A DNA stretch of 64,000 bases, from NCBI RefSeq assembly GCF_021166475.1, contig NZ_JAJOYS010000001.1, forward strand, positions 868,001-932,000, in the 5' to 3' direction. The notes beneath the pieces are model-generated. The model saw nothing but the letters and a program-made list of their open reading frames with translations. It did not search any database and had not been told where the DNA came from. The DNA comes from Pelagibacterium xiamenense (lineage in GTDB: Bacteria > Pseudomonadota > Alphaproteobacteria > Rhizobiales > Devosiaceae). Positions 1 to 9,336 of the stretch are shown in pieces (the stretch's first letter is position 1; each line of letters starts with the position of its first letter). The translations under genes and the position numbers were made by a program.

Positions 1-755
1 CGCTCGCCGAAGCCGTTGTCGCGCACCGGAATGCCAATGGCGCATTCGCCGCCCGCAGTGACCTCAAGGCCGTGCCAAGGCTTGGCCCCAAGGCCTTCGA
101 GCAGGCCGCCGGTTTTCTGCGCATCCGCGACGGCGCCGAGCCGCTCGATGCGTCCTCCGTGCACCCGGAGGCCTACGGCGTGGCGCGCAGGATCGTCGCC
201 GCGTGCGGGCGGGACATCCGCACGTTGATGGGCGACAGCAAGGCTCTCAAGGCGCTCGACCCCCGGCAGTTCGTGGACGAACATTTCGGCCTGCCGACCG
301 TGCGAGACATTCTCACCGAACTCGAAAAGCCCGGGCGCGACCCGCGCCCGGAATTCAGGACCGCGCAGTTCGCCGATGGCATTGAGGAGATCTCGGATCT
401 GAAGCCGGGCATGATGCTCGAGGGCACGGTCACAAACGTCGCCGCCTTCGGAGCCTTCGTCGATATCGGCGTGCATCAGGACGGCCTCGTCCACGTCTCC
501 CAACTCGCCGACAGGTTCGTCAAGGATGCCCACGAGGTCGTCAAGACCGGCGATGTGGTGAAGGTCCGCGTGGTGGAGGTCGACGTGAAACGGAAGCGGA
601 TCGGGCTTTCAATGCGCAAGGACGCCGCGCCGGGACCGGACAGAAGGCCGGCACCCGATAGGGCTGGAAAGCCGCGCGGCAAGGGTCGCAGCGATAGCGG
701 CGGGCAGGGGGCTTTCGGGGCGGCGCTATCTGATGCGATGCGGCGCAAGCGATAG
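1..755 (+). CDS. tex: Tex family RNA-binding transcription accessory protein, C-terminal part
   Basis: The reading frame is open from the window edge (first full codon at base 3), so the 5' part of the gene lies outside. The visible part begins inside the helix-hairpin-helix region ([18 protein letters not shown]), which is strongly conserved in Tex. It then carries an S1 RNA-binding domain ([20 protein letters not shown] through RKRIGLSMR) and ends in a basic, Gly/Arg-rich tail. Tex is a cytoplasmic nucleic-acid-binding protein of about 770 residues involved in transcription; only about 250 residues are seen here. The order HhH then S1 at the C terminus matches the family. Identity is confident, the exact role in this organism is not known. 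Confidence 0.93.
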   Translation, partial: LAEAVVAHRNANGAFAARSDLKAVPRLGPKAFEQAAGFLRIRDGAEPLDASSVHPEAYGVARRIVAACGRDIRTLMGDSKALKALDPRQFVDEHFGLPTVRDILTELEKPGRDPRPEFRTAQFADGIEEISDLKPGMMLEGTVTNVAAFGAFVDIGVHQDGLVHVSQLADRFVKDAHEVVKTGDVVKVRVVEVDVKRKRIGLSMRKDAAPGPDRRPAPDRAGKPRGKGRSDSGGQGAFGAALSDAMRRKR

Positions 756-877
756 AGTATCGCGTTGGCAAACGCTGGTGCGCCAAACCTGGCGAGGCAC
801 GTAAAATTTGATTTAGATTTTGGGAGCATAACGCTAGTAAACGACAGATGCAGAGGGACGAACAGGGGGCGCACTGC

Positions 878-1639
878 ATGTCACAGCCTGATTGGGACAA
901 GTATACCCAATGGCACGAACTCTTTGATGCGCTATGCACGGAGCAGGGGCATTTCGACAATGCGCGCCTTGCCAGCATGTTCTGCGAGGTGACGGCCAAT
1001 AACGGGCAGGCCAATTACGATGCTGCGGTCAAGAACCTCGCCAACTGGCGGCGCGGCGTTCACATTCCAAGCCGGAAGAATTTCCTGGCGCTTTCCAGGA
1101 TGATCGAACTCAATGGCGCGGACGGCCTGCGTGAGCGCTGGAACCGCCTTTACGCCGAGGCGCGCCGCCCGGTGCAAGGGGCACCTTCATCGACACCGGT
1201 CACGCCGGCCGATGAAAGTCACGCCATAAGACACGCCGTGTACGCGACGCGCTGGCTCAGTGGCGTGACGCTGCTGGTCGTTCTGCTGGTCGTGGGCGGC
1301 GTGTGGTTCCTGCTTAGCTCGGGCTACTACATATCCGCCAGCGGTGTCCGTGCCATCGATGTCGAATACAGGCGTTCGATATCGCTGCGGGTCGGTGAAT
1401 CAAGTGTGGTGCACGGCGCGCGCAGCAACTGCGGCGAACGGGCGCCCGATTGGGAAACCACGCTGTCCCGGCTGCCCGTGCTCGACATCGGCACCTGGTC
1501 GGATGGCGGCGAAGGCAGGCGCTATAGCCGCGCTTGCGGCGGTCCGACCCCGGCACGGGGCGTTGTCTTTACCGCCACCCGGCCGGGGCTGGTGGAGTTT
1601 ACGCTCTACGGCGACCCGGTCACGATCCACGTCGAGTGA
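878..1639 (+). CDS. Hypothetical protein with N-terminal helical domain and one membrane segment
   Basis: I chose the ATG at 878 because a run of G bases sits about nine bases before it; an in-frame ATG at 848 has no such signal. Residues 1 to about 95 are soluble and helical (WDKYTQWHELFDALC, ending RERWNRLYAEARR) and could be an HTH-like module. One strong hydrophobic segment follows (LSGVTLLVVLLVVGGVWFLL), then about 100 residues that would lie outside the membrane. This gives a cytoplasmic domain, one anchor and an external domain. No catalytic motif is visible and I do not recognise the family. It faces the lipoprotein gene at 1698-2168 across a hairpin. Confidence 0.7.
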   Translation: MSQPDWDKYTQWHELFDALCTEQGHFDNARLASMFCEVTANNGQANYDAAVKNLANWRRGVHIPSRKNFLALSRMIELNGADGLRERWNRLYAEARRPVQGAPSSTPVTPADESHAIRHAVYATRWLSGVTLLVVLLVVGGVWFLLSSGYYISASGVRAIDVEYRRSISLRVGESSVVHGARSNCGERAPDWETTLSRLPVLDIGTWSDGGEGRRYSRACGGPTPARGVVFTATRPGLVEFTLYGDPVTIHVE

Positions 1640-1648
1640 GGACAGGCC

Positions 1649-1672
1649 GGCGGGACGAATGCGCGTCCCGCC
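1649..1672. terminator. Hairpin between convergent genes
   Basis: A perfect 9-bp stem, GGCGGGACG with CGTCCCGCC, encloses a 6-base loop. It lies between the rightward gene ending at 1639 and the leftward gene ending at 1698. No strong T-run follows on either strand, so terminator function is inferred from position and stem strength. Confidence 0.5.
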
Positions 1673-1697
1673 GTCATTCCGCCGGCCCCAGGTCCGC

Positions 1698-2168
1698 CTA
1701 TCTGATTGTGTTCGACGCGGAATCGAAACGGCCCCACCTGACGGTTTCGGTTTCGCCGTTCGCCTGCACGGTAAACCGGTAGTCGGAGTCGAGCCGTCCA
1801 TTGGTCGTGTTGCACGGTGGCAGGAAGCCGTAGTTGACGGTGGTCGTTCCCGAGCCGTCCGAAAGCACGCGTGTGCTGCGATGATTATAAGTGCTGCCAT
1901 CGCTCAGGTAGTCCGTCAGGCTGACGCGAATGGGTACGCCAGCGGTCGCAGTATGCGAAATCGTGAGCGTAGGCGCCTGTCCCTGTCCGCCGAGATCCCG
2001 GCACAGATTGGCCTTGGTCATCGATGACACCTTGGCGCTGGCAATGGCGAACGGCTCGGTGGAGGTGGCGGACGTATCGGCAGTGCCGCCCGTCGTCGAC
2101 GAACAACCGGCAAGCGCCGCGACTGCTGCGAGGGTCAGGAATGTGCCGGTGAGTTGCTTGAGGGGCAT
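1698..2168 (-). CDS. Putative outer-membrane or periplasmic lipoprotein
   Basis: The 156-residue product starts with a short charged stretch, a hydrophobic segment and a lipobox (AALAGC) placing the acylated Cys at about residue 21, the usual layout for a type II signal peptide. The mature part is Ser/Thr-rich at first, then contains a beta-rich region with Cys residues. A clear Shine-Dalgarno (AGGAGA) precedes the ATG at 2168. No enzyme motif is visible and the function is unknown. It is a single gene, convergent with the upstream membrane protein. Confidence 0.72.
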   Translation of the reverse strand: MPLKQLTGTFLTLAAVAALAGCSSTTGGTADTSATSTEPFAIASAKVSSMTKANLCRDLGGQGQAPTLTISHTATAGVPIRVSLTDYLSDGSTYNHRSTRVLSDGSGTTTVNYGFLPPCNTTNGRLDSDYRFTVQANGETETVRWGRFDSASNTIR

Positions 2169-2755
2169 AAGATCTCCTATGCATCAATTAATAATTGGAA
2201 TGTCGGGAACGGCGTTCAGCCTGTTGTCCGCTGAGTGCGGATCGTTTGCTGATTTGCGCGTGACCGGATGCTGGGTATCTTTCCGGGATCTGTCATGCCG
2301 AAAAACTCGAAAAATCCGAAACCGGCGAAGTCTGCTTTCAGTTTTCGTCGTAAATTCAAACGACTGCGCGAGTAGTGCCGCTGGAGTGTCGGTTGGTGGC
2401 CCGCCTATCTGCGTGGGCAGACGTAAGGCGACGGCCCCACAAAATGCGCGTAGCGCCCGATCAGCCGCGGCGGTTTGCGCCCCCCATCGTTTGGCCCAAT
2501 CAGGCGTTAATATCTTGCTGGACTTGTAAGAACAGTACCCACGTCCGCCCGGGGGCTCAGTCCCGAGGGAATGCATTTCCGTCTAAAAATATTCGGACTT
2601 CTAGTAAACATTGAATACAAGCGTATCGCTTGGGTTTATGAACGATTTCACCTGGTGCGACCTTTTGCCCATAGATTTTGGGGTTGAGCTCCAAATGTCG
2701 TCACAACTTCTTGTAGAACGCTGGCCACATCACAACAATATCAGGCTAGCAACAC
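2169..2755. other. Gene-free stretch upstream of rlpA
   Basis: About 590 bases without a convincing gene. A 130-codon leftward frame (2184-2576) has low-complexity composition and no family features, so it is left out. A 13-bp palindrome (CAATTA-A-TAATTG, 2185-2197) lies in the lipoprotein promoter region. The last 180 bases are AT-richer and probably hold the rlpA promoter; no clear -35/-10 pair can be fixed. Confidence 0.5.
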
Positions 2756-3148
2756 ATGAAGATCAAAAAGACGGTCGCAATTTTGGCGATCACCCTTGCT
2801 TGGGCACTTCCTCTCTACTCTCCTGCCGCATCCGCGGCCGAGCCTTCTCAGATTGTCCAAACCGTAAATGGCGTCGCGTCGTGGTATGGCGGCCGGTTCC
2901 ATGGTCGTCTCACCGCCAATGGCGAGCGGTACAATATGTATGCGCTGACCGCAGCGCACCGCTCGCTGCCTTTCGGCACCCAGGTGCGTGTGACCAATCA
3001 CACCAACGGCCGCAGCGTTATCGTGCGGATCAATGATCGCGGGCCTTATGTCGGCAATCGTGTGATCGATCTGTCCCAGCAGGCTGCAACTGAAATCGGC
3101 ATGGTCAATGCCGGCGTCGCCAATGTGACCATCGACATCCTCGGATAG
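2756..3148 (+). CDS. rlpA: RlpA-like septal ring lytic transglycosylase domain protein
   Basis: A 130-residue secreted protein with an N-terminal signal peptide ([20 protein letters not shown]) and one double-psi beta-barrel domain. RlpA signatures are all present: [36 protein letters not shown], and [18 protein letters not shown]. RlpA enzymes cut peptidoglycan glycan strands lacking stem peptides, usually at the septum. This copy is short: it has no C-terminal SPOR domain, so septal targeting through denuded glycan binding is not expected. Whether it is an active transglycosylase or only a DPBB-fold cell-wall protein cannot be decided from sequence. Confidence 0.88.
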   Translation: MKIKKTVAILAITLAWALPLYSPAASAAEPSQIVQTVNGVASWYGGRFHGRLTANGERYNMYALTAAHRSLPFGTQVRVTNHTNGRSVIVRINDRGPYVGNRVIDLSQQAATEIGMVNAGVANVTIDILG

Positions 3149-3162
3149 TTTTTCCCCCAGAA

Positions 3163-3188
3163 GAGAGGCGGGATGATTCCCGTCTCTC
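3163..3188. terminator. Hairpin downstream of rlpA
   Basis: An 11-bp stem with one G-T pair (GAGAGGCGGGA with TCCCGTCTCTC) and a TGAT loop lies 15 bases after the rlpA stop. There is no T-run after it, so it may be an imperfect terminator separating rlpA from the leftward tRNA-Thr. Confidence 0.45.
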
Positions 3189-3269
3189 GCGGCGGTCCGA
3201 TCCCGGATCCGCTGCCTTGCGGCGACACGCTCACCCAGGTGGCATCGTTTAGAAATGACGAAGGGGAAA

Positions 3270-3344
3270 TGGTGCTGCTGGAGAGATTTGAACTCTCGGC
3301 CTCTCCCTTACCAAGGGAGTGCTCTACCCCTGAGCTACAGCAGC
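3270..3344 (-). tRNA. tRNA-Thr (GGT)
   Basis: Read on the minus strand, 75 bases fold into a full cloverleaf. The acceptor stem is GCTGCTG/CAGCAGC, the D arm GCTC/GAGC, the anticodon stem CTCCC/GGGAG with loop TTGGTAA (anticodon GGT), the T arm GAGAG/CTCTC with TTCAAAT, and CCA is encoded. It reads away from murA. Confidence 0.96.
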
Positions 3345-3477
3345 TTGGAACGGCGCATGATTGCGCCCCGCAAGGCGGCGGCGCCGATGCGCGCTTCTAC
3401 TGCCACAGACCCCTTATGGACGCAAGGGCAAAAAACTGCGATTCTCCGGGCAATGAACAACCCCGTTTCTTCGCAAA

Positions 3478-3645
3478 ATGACGAACCCTGACCGCAATCA
3501 AAGATTGGCCGCAAAGCTTCGTGAAAATCTCAGGCGCCGCAAAGCGCAGGCCAAGGCGCGCGCGACACACGAGACTGACGACAAAGTGCTGGGGAAAGAC
3601 GATGACGCGCAAGCCGGGCAAAAATCCAGCGAGACTTCGCGATAG
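3478..3645 (+). CDS. Small basic conserved-type protein upstream of murA
   Basis: A 55-codon gene starting ATG at 3478 and ending TAG at 3645. The product begins MTNPDRNQRLAAKLRENL, followed by an Arg/Lys cluster (RRRKAQARA) and an acidic, polar tail. Small proteins with this layout (D-R-x-x-R-L-A-A-x-L-R-x-N-L then R-R-K-x-Q) are commonly found just before murA in Hyphomicrobiales, from memory of the family. There is no membrane segment or known domain. A gap of about 125 bases to murA suggests co-orientation rather than tight coupling. Function unknown. Confidence 0.68.
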   Translation: MTNPDRNQRLAAKLRENLRRRKAQAKARATHETDDKVLGKDDDAQAGQKSSETSR

Positions 3646-3771
3646 CAGGACCTCCCCCGATCTCTGACGGTTTCTTGCAGCCGCCGATACGCTGCGGTAC
3701 CAGAGCGTTTGCACTGGCGCCTGCTGCTTTCTTTTTGATTCGCGCCGCGCGCGCATTCTAGGAGTACCACC

Positions 3772-5064
3772 ATGGACCGGATTCGCATTGTCGGCGGCAA
3801 CGCCCTGAACGGCGAGATCGAAATCTCGGGCGCCAAGAACGCCGCTTTGCCCCTGATGATCTCCGCGCTGTTGACCGACGAGCCGGTCTCGCTTTTGAAC
3901 GTGCCGCGCCTTGCCGACGTCAAGCAGCTCGAACGCATCCTCGAAAATCATGGTGTCGACATCGCCGTTCACGGCCGGCGCCGCGGCGACAGGGAAATGG
4001 GCGGCCAGCGGATAACGATTACCGCCGGGGACATCGTCGATACGACGGCGCCTTATGAGCTGGTGTCGAAAATGCGTGCGAGTTTCTGGGTCATCGGCCC
4101 GCTATTGGCGCGCGAGGGCCGGGCACGCGTATCGCTGCCGGGCGGTTGCGCGATCGGCACCCGTCCTGTCGATTTCTATCTCGACGGCCTGCGTGCCCTC
4201 GGAGCGGATATCGAAATCGATGGCGGTTATGTGGTCGCGACGGCGCCGGCCGGGCGGCTCAAGGGCGGCCATGTCGTCCTGCCCAAGGTGTCCGTTGGCG
4301 CGACGCATACGCTCATGATGGCTGCCTCGCTTGCGGAAGGCACCACGGTGATCGAGAACGCCGCGCGCGAGCCCGAGGTGACCAACCTCGCCGAATGCCT
4401 TGTTTCGATGGGCGCGAAGATTGCGGGCATTGGCACGGACCGGATGGTGATCGAAGGCGTCGAGCGTCTGCACGGCACAAGCCATGAGGTGCTGCCCGAC
4501 CGTATTGAAACCGGCACCTACGCCATGGCGACGGCCATGACCGGCGGCGACGTCCTTTTGCGCGGAGCGCGGAGCGAACTCTTGCAGGCTGCGCTCGATT
4601 CGCTTGGCGAAGTCGGCGTCTCGATCAGCCAGGAAGACGATGGGCTGCGCGTCAGGCGCAATGGCAACGGGCTTACTGCGATCGACGTCGAAACCCAGCC
4701 GTTCCCCGGCTTCCCCACCGATCTGCAGGCCCAGTTCATGGCGCTGATGACGCGCGCCAACGGTACCTCCGCGATCCGGGAAACGATCTTTGAAAACCGC
4801 TTCATGCACGTGGCCGAACTCGCCCGTTTCGGTGCCGATATCCATGTCGACGGGCAGACCGCGACGGTTAGAGGTGTGCCCGAACTGAAGGGGGCTCAGG
4901 TGATGGCGACGGATTTGCGGGCTTCCGTCTCGCTCGTCATTGCCGGCCTCGCCGCGCGGGGGGAAACGGTCGTCAATCGCATCTACCACCTCGACCGGGG
5001 CTTTGAGCGTCTCGAAGACAAGCTCAGCCGCTGCGGCGCTGAAATCGAGCGCGTCACCGGTTAA
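3772..5064 (+). CDS. murA: UDP-N-acetylglucosamine 1-carboxyvinyltransferase
   Basis: The first committed step of peptidoglycan synthesis: transfer of enolpyruvate from PEP to UDP-GlcNAc in the cytoplasm. The 430-residue length is normal. Key residues are visible: Lys22-Asn23 in [10 protein letters not shown], and the catalytic Cys126 in [18 protein letters not shown], the residue attacked by fosfomycin. The sequence [12 protein letters not shown] near the C terminus is also typical. GGAG lies eight bases before the ATG. One loop near residues 66-74 ([10 protein letters not shown]) is longer and more basic than usual. It heads the conserved housekeeping block that continues to yacG. Confidence 0.97.
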   Translation: MDRIRIVGGNALNGEIEISGAKNAALPLMISALLTDEPVSLLNVPRLADVKQLERILENHGVDIAVHGRRRGDREMGGQRITITAGDIVDTTAPYELVSKMRASFWVIGPLLAREGRARVSLPGGCAIGTRPVDFYLDGLRALGADIEIDGGYVVATAPAGRLKGGHVVLPKVSVGATHTLMMAASLAEGTTVIENAAREPEVTNLAECLVSMGAKIAGIGTDRMVIEGVERLHGTSHEVLPDRIETGTYAMATAMTGGDVLLRGARSELLQAALDSLGEVGVSISQEDDGLRVRRNGNGLTAIDVETQPFPGFPTDLQAQFMALMTRANGTSAIRETIFENRFMHVAELARFGADIHVDGQTATVRGVPELKGAQVMATDLRASVSLVIAGLAARGETVVNRIYHLDRGFERLEDKLSRCGAEIERVTG

Positions 5065-5192
5065 GCACCAGGCGATTTGTCCCTCGCATCGGACACAAGG
5101 ACACGCTAGGAAGGCGTGGCCTTGCAGGCCCATGCCGTATACCCCAGATATGCGGCATGCCCGATGTGCAAATGTCTGATGCCAAGGATGCC

Positions 5193-5624
5193 ATGACCGA
5201 CCTCAAGCTGCTCGCTCTCGATAGTGAAGACCTCGATGTGCTCTCCGCACACCTGCAGGACGCCGTGGTGCGGGTGGGCGACATGGGTTACGCAAAGGCC
5301 GACCGGCGTTTCGTGCTCCTGATGAATCGCTTCGCCTGGGAAGCCGGCGATTCCCGCGGCCGCGGCCAGCGCAAGCGCGCGGGGCTCCATTTCGATTACG
5401 TCACCAACGCCCATGCGGAGGGTTTCGATATCCGGGCCAAGGATGGCGTACTCGAACTGCTCGCCGTGCGGTTCCTCGCCGGCGACGAGCCCGCAGGGCA
5501 GGTGCTGCTGACGTTCGCCGGCGGTGCGACCGTCAAGCTCGACGTCGAATGCCTCGAAGCACGCCTCAAGGATCTGGGCGGCGTCTGGGCCGCCAAGGCT
5601 CAACCCCGGCACGAAGTCGATTGA
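5193..5624 (+). CDS. DUF2948 family protein
   Basis: I prefer the ATG at 5193, which gives a product starting MTDLKLLALDSEDLDVLSAH, the usual N terminus of this family, with AAGGA just before it; an ATG at 5157 in frame would add 12 residues. The 143-residue protein has the conserved blocks SAHLQDAVVRVGDM and RRFVLLMNRFAWE. DUF2948 proteins are small alphaproteobacterial proteins of unknown function, regularly found between murA and hisD, as here. The gap to hisD is 32 bases and co-transcription is likely. No catalytic residue can be named. Confidence 0.88.
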   Translation: MTDLKLLALDSEDLDVLSAHLQDAVVRVGDMGYAKADRRFVLLMNRFAWEAGDSRGRGQRKRAGLHFDYVTNAHAEGFDIRAKDGVLELLAVRFLAGDEPAGQVLLTFAGGATVKLDVECLEARLKDLGGVWAAKAQPRHEVD

Positions 5625-5656
5625 CCATTCGTGCAGGCGAGGCTATTCGCCGGTCT

Positions 5657-6949
5657 ATGACCGTTTTTCTCGACACGGCCGATCCCGGCTTCGAACGCGC
5701 CTTTGCCGACCTGCTCGGCTCCAAACGCGAATCCTCGGTGGAAGTCGGCGAAACTGTCGCGTCCATCGTCGCGGACGTGCGTGAACGCGGCGATGCAGCG
5801 CTGATCGAGCTCACGAAGAAATTCGACAGGCTTTCCCTTACGCCCGAGACGCTGCGGGTTTCCAAGACCGAGATTGAAGCGGCCTGGGACGCGACGCCGC
5901 CGGAGGTGCGCGAGGCGCTGGAATTCGCCCACCGACGGATCACCGCGCACCACGAAAAGCAAAAGCCGCACGATCATATCTATACCGACGAAATCGGCGT
6001 GACGCTGGGCACGCGCTGGACGCCGATCGAGGCGGTGGGGCTCTACGTTCCCGGCGGGCTGGCGTCTTATCCCTCTTCGGTGCTGATGAACGCGGTGCCG
6101 GCGAAGGTCGCGGGCGTTGAGCGGCTGGCCATGACCGTGCCGGCGCCCGGCGGCGAGATCAACCCGGCCATTCTTGCAGCGGCCAGAATTGCCGGCGTCG
6201 ATGAAATCTATCGGGTCGGAGGTGCTCAGGCGATCGCCGCATTGGCATTCGGCACCGATACGATTGTACCGGTCTACAAGATCGTTGGACCGGGCAATGC
6301 CTATGTCGCCACCGCAAAGCGGCAGGTATTCGGCGCGGTCGGCATCGACATGATTGCGGGGCCCTCCGAAGTGCTCGTCATAGCCGATGAGACCGCCAAC
6401 CCCGCCTGGGTCGCCGCCGATCTTCTCGCACAGGCCGAGCATGGCGCCGGAGCGCAGTCCATCGTGATGACGACCAGCCGCGAACTCGCTGGCGCGGTCG
6501 TCGCGGAAGTCGGCCGTCAGGTTGCCACGCTACGCGCGCCGGACAACGCTCGCGATGGCTGGGAAGAATTCGGCGCGGTGATTGTCGCGCGCGACCTCGA
6601 TGAGGCTGCGGACCTGGCAAACCGCGTCGCCTCCGAACACGTCGAACTGGCTGTCGACGACCCGCAGGCGCTGATGCCAAAAATCCGAAACGCGGGAGCG
6701 ATTTTTCTTGGTCACCACACCCCCGAAGCCATTGGCGACTATGTGGGTGGTTCCAACCACGTGCTACCGACGGCCCGATCGGCGCGTTTTGCTTCCGGAC
6801 TTGGCGTGCTCGACTTCGTCAAGCGAACCTCCGTACTGGGATGCACGCCCACAGCGCTCGGCGCCCTGGCCGACGCAACGGTCACCCTCGCCGAAACCGA
6901 AAGACTCGAGGCGCATGGCCGCTCCGTCTCCATAAGGCTGAACCGGTAA
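5657..6949 (+). CDS. hisD: Histidinol dehydrogenase
   Basis: Catalyses the last two steps of histidine synthesis, L-histidinol to L-histidine, using NAD and zinc. The ATG at 5657 gives 430 residues, the normal size; the open frame runs 108 bases further upstream but that part has no homology-like character. Signatures: VGPGNAYVATAKRQVFG, IDMIAGPSEVLVIAD, LLAQAEHGAGAQ (zinc-binding region), ASEHVEL and GGSNHVLPTARSARF. Other his genes are not in the window; in Hyphomicrobiales hisD commonly sits in this murA-infA block. Confidence 0.96.
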   Translation: MTVFLDTADPGFERAFADLLGSKRESSVEVGETVASIVADVRERGDAALIELTKKFDRLSLTPETLRVSKTEIEAAWDATPPEVREALEFAHRRITAHHEKQKPHDHIYTDEIGVTLGTRWTPIEAVGLYVPGGLASYPSSVLMNAVPAKVAGVERLAMTVPAPGGEINPAILAAARIAGVDEIYRVGGAQAIAALAFGTDTIVPVYKIVGPGNAYVATAKRQVFGAVGIDMIAGPSEVLVIADETANPAWVAADLLAQAEHGAGAQSIVMTTSRELAGAVVAEVGRQVATLRAPDNARDGWEEFGAVIVARDLDEAADLANRVASEHVELAVDDPQALMPKIRNAGAIFLGHHTPEAIGDYVGGSNHVLPTARSARFASGLGVLDFVKRTSVLGCTPTALGALADATVTLAETERLEAHGRSVSIRLNR

Positions 6950-6955
6950 GGCGCG

Positions 6956-7915
6956 ATGGATAAGCGGGCGTTCGATGCAAAGACCGACAGGATCGTCACG
7001 GTCACGCTCGACCCCAACACCATCACTTCGGTCGATCCCGACGAAGTGCACGAGTGGCGCATTGCGACTTACGATCTCGTTGATACGAACAAGTTCTACC
7101 CCGCCCGGGTATCCGCCAAAGGGCCGTATGCGCTGCACCTTTCGATCATCGGCAACCATGTCGTTCTCGATGTGCGCGATCCTGTGGATTTCAGTCCCAT
7201 CGCCGCGCACTACCTTTCGCTGACCCCGTTCCGTGGGCTGATCCGTGATTATTTCCGTATCCGCGAGAGCTATTACGAGGCGATCCGTTCGGCCTCGACC
7301 TTCCAGATCGAGGCGGTGGATATGGGCCGTCGCGGCCTGCACAATCAGGCCGCGGAGCTTCTCATCGAACGGCTCGATAACAAGCTCGTCATGGATCTCG
7401 AAACGGCACGGAGGCTCTTCACGCTCATCTGCGCCATTCAACCCTACGCCGCCCGCGTATCCGAGAGGGACAGCGAGCTGCCTACCGTGCTTTTCGTCTG
7501 CTCGATGAATTCGGTACGCTCGCCCATTGCGGCGGCGCTGGCGCGCAAGCACTTCCCGGGCCGGCTGATCGCCCGCTCGGCGGGTGTGCGTTCGGGCAAG
7601 GCAGACCATTTCGTCCATCAGGTGATGGAGGAGATCGGCATCGACATGTCGGTCCACACGCCCCATACGATGGACGAACTCATGGCCAGCCGGTTCGATC
7701 TGGTCGTGACGCTCGCCCCGGATGCGAAAAAAGCCGTCCTCGAACGCGGGTTGGAGGCTGGCGAGATGCTGCACTGGGACATTCCGGACCCCTCGGAAGT
7801 CGAGGGTCAGCGCGCGACGGTTCTGGCTGCCTATCGCGATTTGCGCGAGGATCTGGACGCGCGGCTGCTCAAGACGCTCCCGCAATTTCTCGCAGGCGCG
7901 GGACAGGAGGTCTGA
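6956..7915 (+). CDS. Fusion of UPF0262 domain and low-molecular-weight protein-tyrosine phosphatase
   Basis: One uninterrupted 319-residue frame. Residues 1 to about 160 match the UPF0262 family layout (DEVHEWRIATYDLVDTNKF, GPYALHLSIIGNHVVLDVRD, and ETARRLFTLICAI at its end). Residues from about 176 form a LMW phosphatase: LFVCSMNSVRSPIAAALA holds the CX5R(S) P-loop with nucleophile Cys182 and Arg188, and DIPDPSEVEGQ is the general-acid Asp region. In many relatives these are two adjacent genes; here no stop or restart separates them. The start lies 7 bases after hisD, and a strong terminator follows at 7986-8021. Substrate unknown; arsenate reductase activity is an alternative for the second domain. 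Confidence 0.87.
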   Translation: MDKRAFDAKTDRIVTVTLDPNTITSVDPDEVHEWRIATYDLVDTNKFYPARVSAKGPYALHLSIIGNHVVLDVRDPVDFSPIAAHYLSLTPFRGLIRDYFRIRESYYEAIRSASTFQIEAVDMGRRGLHNQAAELLIERLDNKLVMDLETARRLFTLICAIQPYAARVSERDSELPTVLFVCSMNSVRSPIAAALARKHFPGRLIARSAGVRSGKADHFVHQVMEEIGIDMSVHTPHTMDELMASRFDLVVTLAPDAKKAVLERGLEAGEMLHWDIPDPSEVEGQRATVLAAYRDLREDLDARLLKTLPQFLAGAGQEV

Positions 7916-7985
7916 CCCCTTTTATTTGCGGGCAATTCCGTTTAGTTTGCGCGCCAAATCGCCGCCAGGTGGAATAGCCAGGCTG

Positions 7986-8021
7986 CGGGCATCGCGCTAT
8001 ACGCGGTGCCCGGCATTTTTT
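7986..8021 (+). terminator. Rho-independent terminator after the hisD operon
   Basis: An 11-bp stem with one G-T pair (CGGGCATCGCG with CGCGGTGCCCG) and loop CTATA is followed four bases later by a run of six T. It closes the murA-hisD-phosphatase unit and isolates infA. Confidence 0.85.
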
Positions 8022-8088
8022 GTTGGATCGCGGTCGCGGCCAAGCACGTGCGTTTTCTGCTTGCCGACCGCCATTGTCAGGAGACCCA

Positions 8089-8307
8089 ATGGCAAAGGAA
8101 GAAGTGCTCGAATTCCCGGGCGTTGTTGTCGAATTGCTTCCCAACGCAACCTTTCGCGTCAAGCTCGAGAACGATCACGAAATTATCGCCCATACGGCCG
8201 GGCGCATGCGCAAGAACCGCATCCGCGTTCTGGCGGGCGACAAGGTTCTTGTCGAGATGACGCCTTACGACCTGTCCAAGGGCCGCATCACCTACCGCTT
8301 CAAGTAG
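8089..8307 (+). CDS. infA: Translation initiation factor IF-1
   Basis: A 72-residue S1/OB-fold protein, exactly the usual length, starting [20 protein letters not shown] and containing [19 protein letters not shown] and [18 protein letters not shown] precedes the ATG. IF-1 binds the ribosomal A site during initiation. An upstream in-frame ATG at 8020 lies in the terminator and is rejected. It is followed by maf and yacG in the same direction with short gaps. Confidence 0.97.
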   Translation: MAKEEVLEFPGVVVELLPNATFRVKLENDHEIIAHTAGRMRKNRIRVLAGDKVLVEMTPYDLSKGRITYRFK

Positions 8308-8326
8308 GCGCAGGCAAGGAGGCGAC

Positions 8327-8965
8327 ATGCGGGCAGCCCGTCCCGAACTCATTCTGGCCTCGGCCTCCCCGCGCCGGCTCGCCCTGCTCAACCAGATCGG
8401 CATCGAGCCCGATCACCTCATCCCCGCCCATGTGGACGAGACCCCCGAGCGCGGCGAACTCCCGCGCCGGCTGGCGCAGCGCCTCGCCCACTCAAAGGCC
8501 GTCGCGGTGCAGAAAAAGGCCAAACAGGCCGGGATGGCCGCCGGCGCCATCGTTCTGGCCGCCGACACGGTGGTGGCCGTCGGCCGCCGCATCCTGCCCA
8601 AGGCCGAAACCATGGACGAGGCTGCCGACTGCCTCAAGCTGCTCTCGGGGCGGGCCCACCGGGTCTTCACCGGCATTTGCGTCCTCTCGCCGGGCGGTCA
8701 CGCGCACCAGCGCGTCGTCGACACGCGCATCCGGTTCAAGCGGCTCTCGAACAAGGATATCGAGGCCTATCTCGCGTCGGGCGAATGGAACGGCAAGGCC
8801 GGCGGTTATGCCATCCAGGGGATCGCCGGAGCCTTCGTGCTCAAGCTTGGCGGTTCCTATTCCGCCGTTGTCGGCCTGCCCCTTTATGAAACGGTGACGC
8901 TGCTCTCCGGTGAAGGCTACCCCGTCCAGTTCGGCTGGCTCAACCCGGTCGCAACCGGAGCCTGA
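8327..8965 (+). CDS. maf: Maf family nucleotide pyrophosphatase
   Basis: A 212-residue Maf/HAM1-like protein. The N-terminal [18 protein letters not shown] is the phosphate-binding signature, and [15 protein letters not shown] and [13 protein letters not shown] are the other conserved blocks. Maf proteins hydrolyse dTTP/UTP or modified nucleotides and have been linked to division arrest. A typical AAGGAGG lies before the ATG. The position between infA and yacG is the standard arrangement in Hyphomicrobiales. Confidence 0.94.
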   Translation: MRAARPELILASASPRRLALLNQIGIEPDHLIPAHVDETPERGELPRRLAQRLAHSKAVAVQKKAKQAGMAAGAIVLAADTVVAVGRRILPKAETMDEAADCLKLLSGRAHRVFTGICVLSPGGHAHQRVVDTRIRFKRLSNKDIEAYLASGEWNGKAGGYAIQGIAGAFVLKLGGSYSAVVGLPLYETVTLLSGEGYPVQFGWLNPVATGA

Positions 8966-8968
8966 TCC

Positions 8969-9181
8969 ATGCCCGACAATGTAACCCGGCTGCGCAATCC
9001 CAAACCCTGCCCCATCTGCGGCAAGCCATCGGTGCAGGCTTATCATCCCTTCTGTTCGACCCGCTGCGCCGATCTCGATCTCGGCCGATGGCTCAAAGGC
9101 AGCTATGTCATTCCCGGCAAGTCGTTGACCGAAGGGCTCGAAGACGACGAGACACCCACCTTCGAGGACGACGACGAATAA
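8969..9181 (+). CDS. yacG: DNA gyrase inhibitor YacG (zinc-binding)
   Basis: A 70-residue zinc protein with Cys14, Cys17, Cys29 and Cys33 (CPICGKP then FCSTRCADLDLGRWLKG), followed by an acidic C-terminal tail. YacG binds GyrB and blocks DNA binding in E. coli. It starts 4 bases after the maf stop, so it is translationally linked. It is the last core protein gene before tRNA-Phe and the island. Confidence 0.94.
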   Translation: MPDNVTRLRNPKPCPICGKPSVQAYHPFCSTRCADLDLGRWLKGSYVIPGKSLTEGLEDDETPTFEDDDE

Positions 9182-9336
9182 AGGTCTGAAGGCGGAGCGC
9201 GGCCCGTCCGCGTACGTGTTGTGAAAAGTTCAAAATGCCGCGATTTTTCTCATCGCGCCCGCTGGACAGGCCCCTGCCAAGCCCCTATAAACCGCCCGAC
9301 CAACACGCGCTGATGCTTTCACACGGCGCTTTGGAT

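Noticed and set aside
2184-2576. 130-codon leftward frame upstream of rlpA
   Set aside because: No family features, unusual composition and no ribosome site; treated as non-coding.
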